DNA from: Lamellibrachia satsuma
Taxonomy: Eukaryota > Annelida > Polychaeta > Sabellida > Siboglinidae
Direction: 5' to 3'
Assembly: GCA_033239005.1 (NCBI GenBank)
Contig: BSQZ01000035.1
Location: 2,905,001-2,969,000 of the forward strand
Length of the DNA: 64,000 nt
The notes beneath the pieces are model-generated. The model was given only the letters and a program-made list of their open reading frames with translations. It was not told where the DNA came from and did not search any database. Below, piece by piece: positions 49,600 to 64,000 of this stretch (the stretch's first letter is position 1; every line of letters begins with the position of its first letter). Made by a program: the position numbers and the translations under genes.

Positions 49600-50400
49600 A
49601 CTTCGCCTCCTATCTGTGGCTGTCGTAACCAACGCTTCAGAACAGAACAAAATGGTAAAATTAGAAACCAGTTGTCCCCATACGGCACAACAATTTCACA
49701 TATTTTCCTTTTGACATTCTCCGAAATCTGTAGCCACAATTTAAAAAATAAAATGGCGACCGCCATAGAGCCATCATTTTGATGTCAATATATAGGCTTC
49801 AGGGCAGCTATTTCAAATATTTCTGACCTTCGCTGATATTTTTATTCGCCATTTTTAAACATGGAGCCGTCAAAGAAAATTCCCCAATAGACTGCGACAA
49901 TTCAAGTTTTGGTATATGATTTTGCACCGTCAGCTCACTCTCCTGTCGTTTGTCAGATCCATCACAGTCGGTGACTTCAACCTATACGTGGAAACGATGA
50001 CAACTTTGGCGCCATGGTTTTTAGCTAGAAAAAAATGATTATGTTAAGCGGCTGGTGCTCTTAAAAGGAATAAAAACAACTGCTTGAAATCATATTATTT
50101 AACATCTTGTAGTATATTTCCACAACACCGAAAAATACATTAGAATTCCATTAATTAATAATTCCAAATAATACTCTGTTCTACCGGCCTGCCTCGATTA
50201 TGCATATTTTTCCCGCGCTTATCGGTAAGCTTCGACGTGACGTCACTGATGACAAGGAAGTGCTACGAGACTGGGACTTTCCATTTATTCCCCGTACCGT
50301 TGAGAGCGACAGGGGTTGTTTAGAAGCGAGCGTCAGAATGGGTTATTGTGCGGCATTTTATTATAATGAAAACAGTAGTAAGAATAAAGTAACCCGTAGT
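49600..50400. promoter_or_regulatory. Possible upstream region of the minus-strand gene
   Basis: No coding signal. By position it would hold the promoter and 5' UTR of the membrane-protein gene. No clear TATA box or initiator was identified. Confidence 0.2.
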
Positions 50401-50924
50401 TGGTAGGGTAGAGTGGGGCAATACGCCTATATGAGGTGCAACGCCTACTCCCTAAATATTACAAACGGACGTGCATATAACAACATCTTGAAAAGTAAAC
50501 TGGTGCTGCCGCCAGGCGAATGAATTGGGTGAACGCACGAGGAGATTACAGAAAACGGAGTATGAAGATGGGTTAGATGGCATTTAAAGTACTGCACTCT
50601 ATTTTTAGTAACCAATATAATGTATAGCTTTGTTTATAAAGGAATAAAGAATAAGTAGAAAATCTGAAAAAGATTGCAATGAATACTGTGCCTAATAGGA
50701 ACAGTATGCATTGCCATCTTTTTCCTATATATTACATATGCAGTATGTGAAATGTGGGCGATATTTGACACTCACATGTAACTCCATATTTTTTTAACAT
50801 ATCATACCTGAGGCAAAACGCCCACCAGGTAATGTAGGCGTTTTGCTCCTTGTAGATCATGTTTAAAAATTATTCTTTTATACACATAGTTTAGAATTAT
50901 TATTTTATTTACAGGGACATGATT

Positions 50925-53090
<2,166 letters not shown>

Positions 53091-53453
53091 CACGTGGTTA
53101 CAGATGATTATAATTATCATCATGGACTGTTTTAACATACATGCTTACGTGTATGTTCCTTTGTGTTGTTTTATATGATCTCGTGTAGCTATTTTAACAC
53201 ACGGGATATCGTCCATGTGAATATAATCGTTACCTGTTGTTTGTGTATGGCCTAAGATTGTGGTTATTTTTTTATGCAATCCTCTCTGTTTTGTTCATAT
53301 TTTTAAACATGTTCATATTTTTATACATTGTGTGGGTATGTCTTAAGATGATCATCCACCTCCAAGTGAATACAATTTTACACATTGTATGGGTATAGCC
53401 TAAAGTTATGGTTGCCAGTTTGTTTTGAACAGTATTTTATATTATTTTATATT

Positions 53454-53582
<129 letters not shown>

Positions 53583-53999
53583 GTGATATCCTCCAAGTGA
53601 ATGTAATTTTACACATCGTTTGTGTGGTCATCAGTTTGTTTTAAGAAAATCTTTTCTATTTTGTTCATATTTCATTAATAACCACGTATTTCATTAAAAG
53701 CATTCAGTAAAATATTTCAATAATGATTTTTCATTGATTTATCAAATGTACTCCAAAGCCTGGGGCAAAATACCTACCATAGGCGATTTCCTCCACCCAA
53801 TGCCCACCTGTTTAATGTTTTTAATCTTGAAATCACGGCGAATAAAATTTACATATCAACTTAGCGTGAAGTAAACATCACAGTGCTAAGCTAAAAGAAC
53901 AGTTATGATCAATAGAGCTTAACTTCTGACTTCATACTGCATAAATATGAGGTGTCTTGCTTAATGTGGGCGTCTTGTCCCACCTTACCCTATAAGAGC

Positions 54000-55180
54000 C
54001 AACTTTGTTTTAAAAAAGCAAACGTCACCCGACGAAGCACAGCTGGCTTTGCTCGCTTCGAGAAAACTTGTTTCGACTGCGATCCCGACCAGACAAGGTG
54101 GCAGCCGTGGGTTATTCGGGTGCTAAAATCTCTTTGAAAGAGGGTGACGTGCCCACATTATTCCCAGTAGTGGGAGCTTATTGATGCCACCAATCGAATC
54201 GACTCCCGAGCTGTCAGCGAGCTTTCAGCGCGGATACAGCTAATATCGGCTCCCGGTGAATTCGGACAGCATTCGTTGGAGAGTTCGGCCTGCACCTCTA
54301 ACTTTGGCATCGGAGCACAACGGGCATAGCTATCTCGGCCCAAGCAATTGTGTAGCGAGCACATGAAGTGTAACACACTACACCACACCACACCACACAC
54401 CACACCACACACACACACACCACACACACCACGCACACGCACGCACGCGCACACACACACGCACGTATATGTTTATTCGAAACTGCGCTCATGTGATTGA
54501 CGCTCTTCGTTAACTATTGTACAATAATAAACATAGAATGACAACAGCCTGGGCGTGGTCCGGGAGGGCCACAATGCAGTCAGGGACGAGCGAGCGAGCA
54601 TGGGTGTGGCCAGGAATCGGCCGTCTGATGAACACCTCATTCATCACAGTGAACCATGTTTATAGAGCGATATAATAATTATTATGTTCTATGCAGAGCT
54701 TAAATAAATTCCTATGCAGTCATTGCCGGTCAAACTCAATGGCCCAAAGAAGCACGGAAACACAACAGTTCGACAGGTTAGCGCGAATTGCCCGCTGCGG
54801 CTCACAACCACTCAGTTCTACTGGGAGTCGACCTGTCGACCTACTCTGAATGGCCTGACAGCGCTGTCACTGGCACATTAATAGTGCTTTTCTTCAAGGT
54901 ACTACCCTGAGTGGCCTAACGGTGCTGTCATTGGCACATTTACATTAACACAGTCTTTCTTCAATATACCGAATGATAAGAATTACTCGTTCAACAGGAC
55001 TTCAAACATGCTTTTCCAACTGCACCAGCATTTTACAATCGTCATAAACCTAGTAACAGTCGGATGGAATGAGACGTATCGTGGACTAGGGTTTAAATGA
55101 CGCAGATGAGTGAATATAAATGAAATTAAGGGAATCATGACACGCAACAAGTGAGTGTCATGGAAGGAACATAAAGGTAC
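54000..55180. other. Spacer, no recognised gene
   Basis: Holds a (CCACA)n/(CA)n run at 54376-54462 and an imperfect duplication of a ~60-bp stretch with CACTGGCACATTAATAGTGC (54839-54960). No coding signal. Confidence 0.45.
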
Positions 55181-56851
<1,671 letters not shown>

Positions 56852-56869
56852 CATGTGATCAATGGATTA

Positions 56870-57740
56870 ATTAAGGGACAGGACAGTCGTAACTGTTCAT
56901 GTTGGTAATTAATACACACGTGCAACCGTTGTGTAGGAGGGAATTGGATTCATAGATAGTAGATTTATCTAAGATAAATTTGCAATGGAGCAGCCCCGTT
57001 AAAACAAATTGCTACCAATCAATCAGACGCGTATCCTAAAATTAATAAATGCAGCATTTTGTAGTATTCTTTGCGATTTTCGAGTTACCCACCAAACTAG
57101 AACTGATGACATTTGTTACTTCTTAAAAATACAGAGAAGTTGACAGTGGACACGAAACGAGCCTCCCCTAAATCCGATGCTGATAGTGACGACACATCAA
57201 CACACGTGTTACTGACGGGCTGTAGTTTAGCCTAGTTGGCGGTGTCATACAAGTTGCCACCACACCCGCCGCCACGCTGTTTCTACAGTCGTGTCTACAA
57301 CAAAGAACTCGCCTGAGAAGCCCGCGTGAATCGACTCTGCGGTCCTTGTTATCTTGTTTCTTCCGGCTACTGGCTGCTGCGCAAGATATTGGCACACCTG
57401 TCTTTCACCTGACAAGGGCACACCCGTTTCATTTGCATATGAACACCTGAATGTGCGCATGTTTTGATGACGTTCTTCACAACACAGTCACCGAGTCACG
57501 CAGGTAGGCAGTGTCATCGAGATTATATTTACATCCGGCCATGAAAAATGTGAGTACTTGTTTGCGACAAACGCAAGACGACAACCCATGGTTCTAAGAC
57601 AATCGACTGCCTTTAGCTCACTCTCGGGTATTTCTTGGTGTGATCGCGTCCTGTCCGTCATACAGTTCGGTGACAAAGAAATGGTCAATGAATGTATGTC
57701 AATAATATTCGAACACCATTTCATATCCTGTTGTGTGTTG
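56870..57740. other. Spacer, no recognised gene
   Basis: No TE or coding signal recognised. Short frames on both strands are unremarkable. Confidence 0.4.
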
Positions 57741-57744
57741 TAGT

Positions 57745-58432
57745 AAGATTGTAAACTATAAAATGGGAGATACTGCTCTGGGTACTACTGTAAAAGAAAA
57801 GGACTTAGGAGTTACAATAAGCGCTGATATGAAAGTTTCAGAGTAGTGTGGTATTGCAGCTCCAAAGGGTAATCAAATTCTTGGATTGATTAGAAGAAAC
57901 AACATACAAGGGAAACAAATTAATTATACCTCTTTATAAAGCAATAGTTACACCTCATTTAGAATACTGTATACAAGCATGGAGACCATATCGTAACAAG
58001 GATATAGATACACTTGAACGCATACAAAGGAGAGCAACTAAAATGATTCCAGAACTTAGAGACCTTAGTTATGAAGAACGCCTGAAAGAATGTGGTTTAA
58101 CAACTCTAGAGACAAGGAGGTTAAGAGTAGATCAGATTGAAGTTTTTAAGATATTGAATGGGTATGAAAATATTGATAGAAATATGTTTTTCTCACTCAA
58201 GAAGGATAGCAGAACTAGAGGACATGATGTAAAATTAGTAAAGGATCAATGTAGATTGGACATCAGGAAGCACTCGTTCTCACAGAGGACAATAAATGAA
58301 TGGAACAAATTGTCTACAGATTGTGTAACTGCTAGCAGCGTGAATATGTTTAAAAACAAGGTTGACACATATCTCAGGAGGGCGGGTTATAAGTAGATGA
58401 ACATTGTTGGACTCTCGATAAGCCAATGGCTT
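57745..58432 (+). mobile_element. 5'-truncated CR1-like LINE, C-terminal part
   Basis: Same family as 27.2 and 32.7 kb. It begins after the RT active site (VNYKMGDTALGTTVKEKDLG). One stop (SE-stop-CGIAAPKG) and one frameshift follow. From 58043 the frame is clean: MIPELRDLSYEERLKECGLT to INEWNKLSTDC and RRAGYK. The 3' UTR ends GGATGGCAAATCTTGTTAAA and repeats ATCTTGTTAAA, an imperfect terminal repeat as in CR1-type elements. Confidence 0.9.
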
Positions 58433-58639
58433 GGATGGCAAATCTTGTTAAATCTTGTTAAAGATTAACATAACGATGACTTCCTCAAACGAAACATCTA
58501 GCAACTGGTGATCAAATTGAGTTCGATATTGATCGCAACATGTGTGTGTTCTCGTGTTTCTTATTTGTGACCATACGGATCCCGACCATACTTCTACTTC
58601 TACACTCGGTATCGTCCACTTGTCAGGATTTAACGCCAA

Positions 58640-58887
58640 TGATAGTTTAAACTGAGAATGAGATCACCAGCTCTGTGAGTGCACAACAGTTTTTTTTTAT
58701 TTCCCTTTGTAGGATCTTTTACTTCCCTTGGTATAGACACCAAAAAGAAAGGACTTTTAGTGTCTATTCCAAAAGACACAAGCAATGTGGGGTAAACGGA
58801 ATTGCCCAAGTTTCGAAAAGGCAGCATGTGGTTTTGAACCCCGGTCCCCTCGGCCAAAAGTCCAACCACACGACCACCATGCCCCAC
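58640..58887 (-). mobile_element. tRNA-derived SINE
   Basis: The minus strand starts GTGGGGCATGGTGGTCGTGT (A-box region TGGTCGTGTGGTTGG). Then comes GGGGTTCAAAACC (B box, 58831-58843) at tRNA-like spacing. The body includes CAATTCCGTTTACCCCACAT and AGGGAAGTAAAAGATCCTAC, then a poly-A-like AAATAAAAAAAA stretch. The head is tRNA-derived; the body resembles SINEs seen in molluscs, from general familiarity. Confidence 0.72.
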
Positions 58888-58894
58888 TAAAAAC

Positions 58895-60325
58895 AACCCT
58901 GTATAGTGGCTAAATGCTTCCCAGAGAAGTCGCGTTTGTATAGGAATTAACAGTTTGGTGAAGGGGTGAGGCGATAAGCACTGAACAGTTCTATGAACAT
59001 GCTACCACGCTATATATAAGTATGTCCCTTGACTTTGATTCAGAGGATGTATGTTAGTGCATTCAGAGGATGTGTGTTGGTGCATTCAGAGGATGTTTGT
59101 TAGTGCATTCAGAGGATGTCTCTTAGTGCATTCAGAGGATCTCTGAATCCTGTCACTGGAGACATTTTTGAAATACTTATACTCATACTCATAGAAATTA
59201 TGGTCAAGTACTTGTACTGATGTTCAATGTATTCATATTTTACCAGTACATTAAATGTACATCTGAGTACTTTTTCAATATGATATTGTGAAAATTATTT
59301 TACTTCTTATTTTATCAAATCATTAACAACTACAACAATACTGCATATAAATCAAATAAAACATTTTTTATGTTCTTGTGTGCATTTCAACTGAGTTGTA
59401 TATGTTTTCTAATGCAGGACCATTAAAAACACTTTTATTATGTCAATTCTATTGCAATAACCATGATATTAATTGCAATGTAATATCCCCTGATTTGTAA
59501 TAATTATTATTGTTACATTTAGTAGATGTGGTTTCATTTTTACTTAGTATTGATTAGTTTTCACAAATTCACACCGTGGATCACTTTTCTGCATATTGAA
59601 TGCACTGAAGCCACAAAGGCTTCGCTTCAAGAGGCAGCATCGTTTGATTCTTTCCCAGTCAAAAACCCCTAGTTCATATCCATAGTTGTACTAGTGGTGC
59701 TCAGACAGTTGCTCACTAGACAAATGCTCACCGGACAATTACTCACCAAGGAAATGAAAAAGCAGACAGTTTAAATTTCATTTAAAAAAAACAGCTCAAT
59801 TTACGTTTGTGTTCATGTTCTGTCCGTTGAGCAACTGTCAGTTATTCATACTAGTTACCAGTCCAGGCCATCATCCTTGTGTTTGTTATTCATACTAGTT
59901 ACCAGTCCAGGCCATCATCCTTGTGTTTGTTTAATTAAGCCAGGAAGTCCAGTGTATAGTAAGCCCATAATCGACACTGGCAGGTGCTAATCCACTCTCT
60001 CAGCAAACATTAGTTGTGGACTTGTAGTCACTGCCAGCCACAACATGCCTAACAGTGTTCATTGAGTCATATATCATATATTTTAATGGTTATATTTCTT
60101 ATATCTTGTTATGTTGTGCTATAAAATGTATTTTGAAAAGTATTTTAAATTTAAATACATTTTAACTCATATTTGAATGCACACCTGAATATTTGCATTT
60201 GAATGTGAATCCCACCTTTGAATGGTATGCAACCCCCAGTTTGATCCCAAACATAAACAGGTTTTTTTTTAATTTTTCCTCATAAAAAAGTCTGATCAAC
60301 TCATGAGATATGGAAAGACTGAGGC
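58895..60325. other. Spacer with two small tandem repeats
   Basis: About five units of CATTCAGAGGATGTNTGTTA plus GTG lie at 59037-59140. A two-copy repeat of GTTATTCATACTAGTTACCA followed by GTCCAGGCCATCATCCTTGT is at 59839-59932. No gene recognised. Confidence 0.55.
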
Positions 60326-60329
60326 TAAC

Positions 60330-60905
60330 TGCCGACTGATATGTCAGTTCAGGGCAGGTTCTGTTTGATGGATGTTAATTGCTTGTTTGATTTCCATCCT
60401 AAACCAGTTCACCTCATGGCTTGCTATTCCTGCATTCTCCATAGAACACTGATGGCCTGTGCTTCATTTGTGTTCATTGATGGCTGATAGAGACTGGCAG
60501 TAAGATAGATGTTCTTTGATTCTTGTGCCTAGTGTTCTCGCAGTCTTCCCAATACCTCCATTGTTGTCTTATATACAGGGTGCACCAACAGTGACCTCAG
60601 TCTGTTCATTAGTTTGTGATGTACTGGTATGTCATCATCCTTACTTAATATTGTTACTGATTGTTCTGACAGTTTGTTGAGACACAGGGGAGACCTATGA
60701 AGGGTGATCTTTGGCTAGTGTCTGTAGTATTATTATCCTTCTTCTTTTCCATGGGCTGTGTGGCATTGGACATCCAAGATTTGTAGCCCGTTCACTTTCA
60801 GTACCATCTTGATGTGATCCAACTCTTTGATCATGTCAAGATGTTCTGCTCTTTGAGTGAGACTCCACAACTCTATATACATCATTATGAATAATTTATA
60901 ACTCT
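60330..60905 (-). pseudogene. Penelope-like element, C-terminal end with GIY-YIG domain
   Basis: Minus-strand pieces: QRAEHLDMIKELDHIKMVLK, VNGLQILDVQ, ITLHRSPLCL, HKLMNRLRSLLVHPVYKT. Then comes GIGKTARTLGTRIKEHLSYC (the GIY-YIG R...EH core), INEHK, STGHQCSMENAGIASHEV, NWFRMEIKQAINIHQTEP and ALN. This matches the linker and GIY-YIG nuclease of Penelope-like retroelements. Stops interrupt it and the RT itself is absent. Confidence 0.8.
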
Positions 60906-61341
60906 TCCTATTTAATATTTTACATTCTGTATATCCTCGTTATGTATATTACATTAAATGTTCTTTAAATGTACTTGCTATTTTGTTGAGTACATTTGAT
61001 CAAGAACAGGTACTGGTCATTTCAAGCCCCTAAATACACGTTCACATACTGAAATAGTGTACTTTAAGTATAAGTACATGACCTGTAAATTTGGATTTTA
61101 CTGACAACTGAGTCAGTTCTCCCCAGAACTGTGATAATTAGTTTTAAGCATGAGTGATTGCTATATGATTCTTAAAATTTGTACTAGAATTAATCAAAAC
61201 TCTCTCCCAAAGAGTGGTGTGAGAAATTCCCTAGCCAAGTGCTTTTGGGCCACCTATCCTGCACCTGAATGAGTTAGTCTACCTTAACGTCACATAGTAA
61301 CTTTTCAACTTGTTATCATTCCATGTTTTTGTTGTTTACAG

Positions 61342-61744
61342 GTAGAGTTACTGACATCAGACAGAGGTAGCGCAAGAATGGCCTGGAGTGCAACAAGAAA
61401 CCAGCTACCTTTGATTCATGGTGAGTGAGCCACATTAGAAAGCCAGCAAGCCTTCAAGCGTTCTTGATGAGATCTGTCATACATGAATGTCACAGAGGAC
61501 TTATCGCAGACAAGTTCAATAAGTTCAAAAGAAAATAAAGTCACCAAAGTCACAGCGAAAACTGATGACAAATAGATGGATATATTTGATGTACCCATTT
61601 AACCATTCCTGAGATGATCATGGACTGTGATTAATTTACTAGAACTGATCAAATATACATTGAATGTGGTGGTTGTAGCAATATTAGAAGTAGAAAGCAA
61701 GGTATATATAATGTTATATTCATCCCCAAGTGATTTAACATACC

Positions 61745-61830
<86 letters not shown>

Positions 61831-64000
61831 ACTTGCAATGATGATATCAAATTATTATTTATTATGATGCAAATTGTGAATTATTAGCCCCAAAACCAGA
61901 ATTTACCAATCATTATGTAACTGTCATACAAGTTTTGAACTATGTGTTTTGTAGCTGCCTCGTTGTTTCACCGGTGGCTGCCATGGACCTACTGCTGGGT
62001 TGTATTACTTCTGTCCACGGGTAGGTAGATCATACATGATGTGGTGGTGTACTCATAGCAGCTCATACACAGTCTACATGTACACACACAGCATGAGCCC
62101 TGCACGACTCTCTTAGGTTCATAATGCAGAAGAATTGCATCAAGGATGATTTCAAAACATTGATGTATAAATGACTCATCCAATCCTCTTCTCTCCCCCT
62201 GGAACATAAGGCACCGGCAAATGTCCTCCAGTCAGCACATTTTTGGGCGAGCCAGCCAAGTTTCATCCAGGTCTTCCCAGCCAGCTTCTCTTCTTCAACA
62301 GTCCTCCATATACCCAGTGGTCTGCCTCTTTTTTCAGGTGGTGTCCATTTCAGAGCGGAGTGTGGAAGGCTATTTCTGTCTACGTGGAGAACATGGCCAA
62401 GTCATCTCCATCTTGTCTGCTTTACCTCATCTATGATGTTGTTGATGCTGATACATTCAGAGACTTCCTTGTTAGTCACTTGTTGTGAATTCTCAGCATT
62501 TGTCTGAAGCACCTTCCCTCAAAACTTTGGACTTGGCTCTCTATCTTTTTGTTTCCCCCATGTTTTTCAAGTACACAATAGTATTGACTGGACATTTGTA
62601 CATTTTATGTTTGGTCTTGGTGTGGAGAGAGTAGTGGATTGTCAGATGTTGAAGGCTTGTGCTGCCATGTCGATCCTTGTGAAGATCTCTTTTTCAATGT
62701 TGCTGTCTGCTGAGATGAAGTTACCAAGGTACTTGAAGTTGTTCACCTCCTCTAATACTTTCCCTCTTATAGTGGTCTTTCTTGTGCTGCATGTCTTCAG
62801 TCTTGGTCTTCGTTGGGGGTATCTTGATACCAACTGTTTCTGCTGTGTTGTCTACTTTCTAAGTTATTTCTTAGATGCACTTTTCTTGGGAGTGGGAAAA
62901 GTGCCAATGTCATCAGCAAAGTCTATCTTCTAGTCATGCAGTGAGCAACTATATATGACTATAAATATCATGTATGGCATTCCATGAAATTGGTTTTATT
63001 TTCACCAAAAACATAATTATTAGCATATACAGGTAGTCTTGCGTTATAACAGCTGAATGTAAATAGTATATGATGGTCACAGCTTGAAGGATTAGGACAT
63101 GTTCACGCATATCCACACCCCAATGTAATTCAAATTGTCATGTACACAGCAGGCAGAGAGGGTTTTACAGTAAACAAGTATCATACATCAGTGTTTCGAC
63201 ATCATCCCTTGATAACATTTTATTTTGAGCTCCTGGCATTGCAGTGCTTTTTCTGATATGAAGTGAATGTTCAAATTGAATATTCACTTTGCTCACAGTA
63301 AATTCTGTGTATTATAAACACTTTTTTTAATGGCATGCATACCAATTTAGTACTGTACTGCTAAAGTATGCATTGCATAGCACAATAATATTATTTACAG
63401 CGCCTATTTCATTTCTTAGAACTTATGCATATGTTGTATTTCTGTGACAGTTCGTCTGCTGATCAAAAGTCATCTTTATATGGATGTCACCTATTTGGCT
63501 TGGTGTAAGCAAGTGTGTTTACACAGGTTGCTTTACCTGGTCAAGAAGTTGTATTTTGTGTGCAAATGTTAATACACCAGTACAGTTACAAACTTTTCCT
63601 CTGTATAAACGTTTGATTTGACTGTAATTTTAATACATTTTAAGTAATTTATAACTGTTCTACTTAGGAGTATGTTGTGGTGTTGTGTGGGTGAGGTGAG
63701 AACAGATATGTTTGATTGAGACCATGATGACACTGAATTTATGAGCTATTCTTCTATACCCAACCTCTAACATACATTTTGCTTCAGTCAACAGCCATCA
63801 CACATGTAATGTTCGCCAACACAACTTTGTGGCTGAAGGGTGGCCCAGGCAGTGGAGGTAGTATCATCTCCTCTGGTTACCCTGACTACATCTCCCGCGG
63901 CAACTTTTCGCGCATGTTGAGGCCACCCAGCCTGCTCCTCATAGCATGCCCAGAGTGTCGCATCTCCCTTATCTTCAGTGTCATGTCACTCCCATATTGT
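61342..64000 (+). CDS. 5' end of a secreted or membrane CUB-domain protein (3' part outside window)
   Basis: Exon 61342-61420 (acceptor GTTGTTTACAG, donor GTGAGT) holds the ATG at 61378: MAWSATRNQLPLIH. Exon 61955-62020 (acceptor TGTTTTGTAG, donor GTAGGT) adds AASLFHRWLPWTYCWVVLLL ST, a hydrophobic signal-peptide-like stretch. Exon 3 starts at 63795 (acceptor GCTTCAGTCAACAG) and stays open to the window end. It reads AITHVMFANTTLWLKGGPGS, then GGSIISSGYPDYISRGNF and CPECRISLIFSVMSLPYC. The GxIxSxGYPxY opening and C.I.L.F pattern fit a CUB domain. Phases are 1-1 at both junctions. The acceptor 7 bases upstream in exon 3 would cause a stop. Candidate N-glycosylation sites are NTT and NFS. Confidence 0.6.
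61746..61826. repeat. (TA)n microsatellite
   Basis: Pure TA in the first coding intron of the CUB-type gene. Confidence 0.95.
62215..62940 (-). pseudogene. RTE-like LINE RT fragment, antisense within an intron
   Basis: Minus-strand pieces: KIDFADDIGTF (RT YxDD motif as FADD), VLEEVNNFKYLGNFISADSN, IEKEIFTRIDMAAQAFNI, later VKQTRWRWLGHVLHVDR-type sequence and LKWTPPEKRQTTGYMEDC near the C-terminus. Stops and frameshifts are present. It lies antisense in the intron between exons 2 and 3 of the CUB-type gene. Confidence 0.75.
62945..63785. other. Intron of the CUB-type gene, no further feature
   Basis: AT-rich sequence with no TE or coding signal recognised. It ends in the acceptor used by exon 3. 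Confidence 0.5.

Overview
The window is animal nuclear DNA. It has short exons with GT/AG introns, non-LTR retrotransposons of several kinds, a Penelope-like relic, Tc1/mariner and pogo transposase relics, tRNA-derived SINEs and very long microsatellites. There are no operons and no bacterial signals. The TE mix, a mitochondrial-clan-like cytochrome P450 and a CUB-type secreted protein suggest a marine invertebrate, most likely a lophotrochozoan such as a mollusc. The sequence alone does not prove this.

Layout. 0.2-3.4 kb (+): the last five exons of a cytochrome P450, with a minisatellite in one intron. 3.4-8.4 kb: minisatellites, a pogo-related MITE and a possible 3'-terminal exon on the minus strand. 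8.4-45.4 kb: nine copies of one 144-bp, phase 0-0 exon on the minus strand, set in a landscape of duplicated blocks and TE debris. From about 15 to 46 kb the blocks repeat in the same order (Tc1 relic, LINE 3' end, array exon, SINE, further shared blocks). The spacing between successive units is about 5, 10 and 10 kb, which looks like a roughly 5-kb ancestral tandem unit enlarged by LINE insertions. 46-48.6 kb: no gene seen. 48.8-49.6 kb (-): two candidate exons, the first encoding a short single-pass membrane protein. 50.4-54.0 kb: a nearly complete but decayed pogo/Tigger element with TIRs and TA target duplication. 55.2-56.85 kb: an uninterrupted (CA)n tract of 1.67 kb. 57.7-63 kb: LINE, SINE, Penelope and RTE-like relics. 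61.3-64.0 kb (+): the 5' end of a gene with a signal peptide and a CUB-like domain, running off the window.

The most interesting system is the minus-strand exon array. All nine copies keep exactly 48 codons, with no stop or indel, an AG acceptor and a GTACGT or GTATGT donor. The neighbouring duplicated DNA has many indels. This resembles a large set of mutually exclusive (or serially included) alternative exons that vary a short, basic, serine-containing segment. The two exons at 49 kb and a short terminal exon at 8.1 kb are phase-compatible partners. That linkage is inference and needs transcript data.
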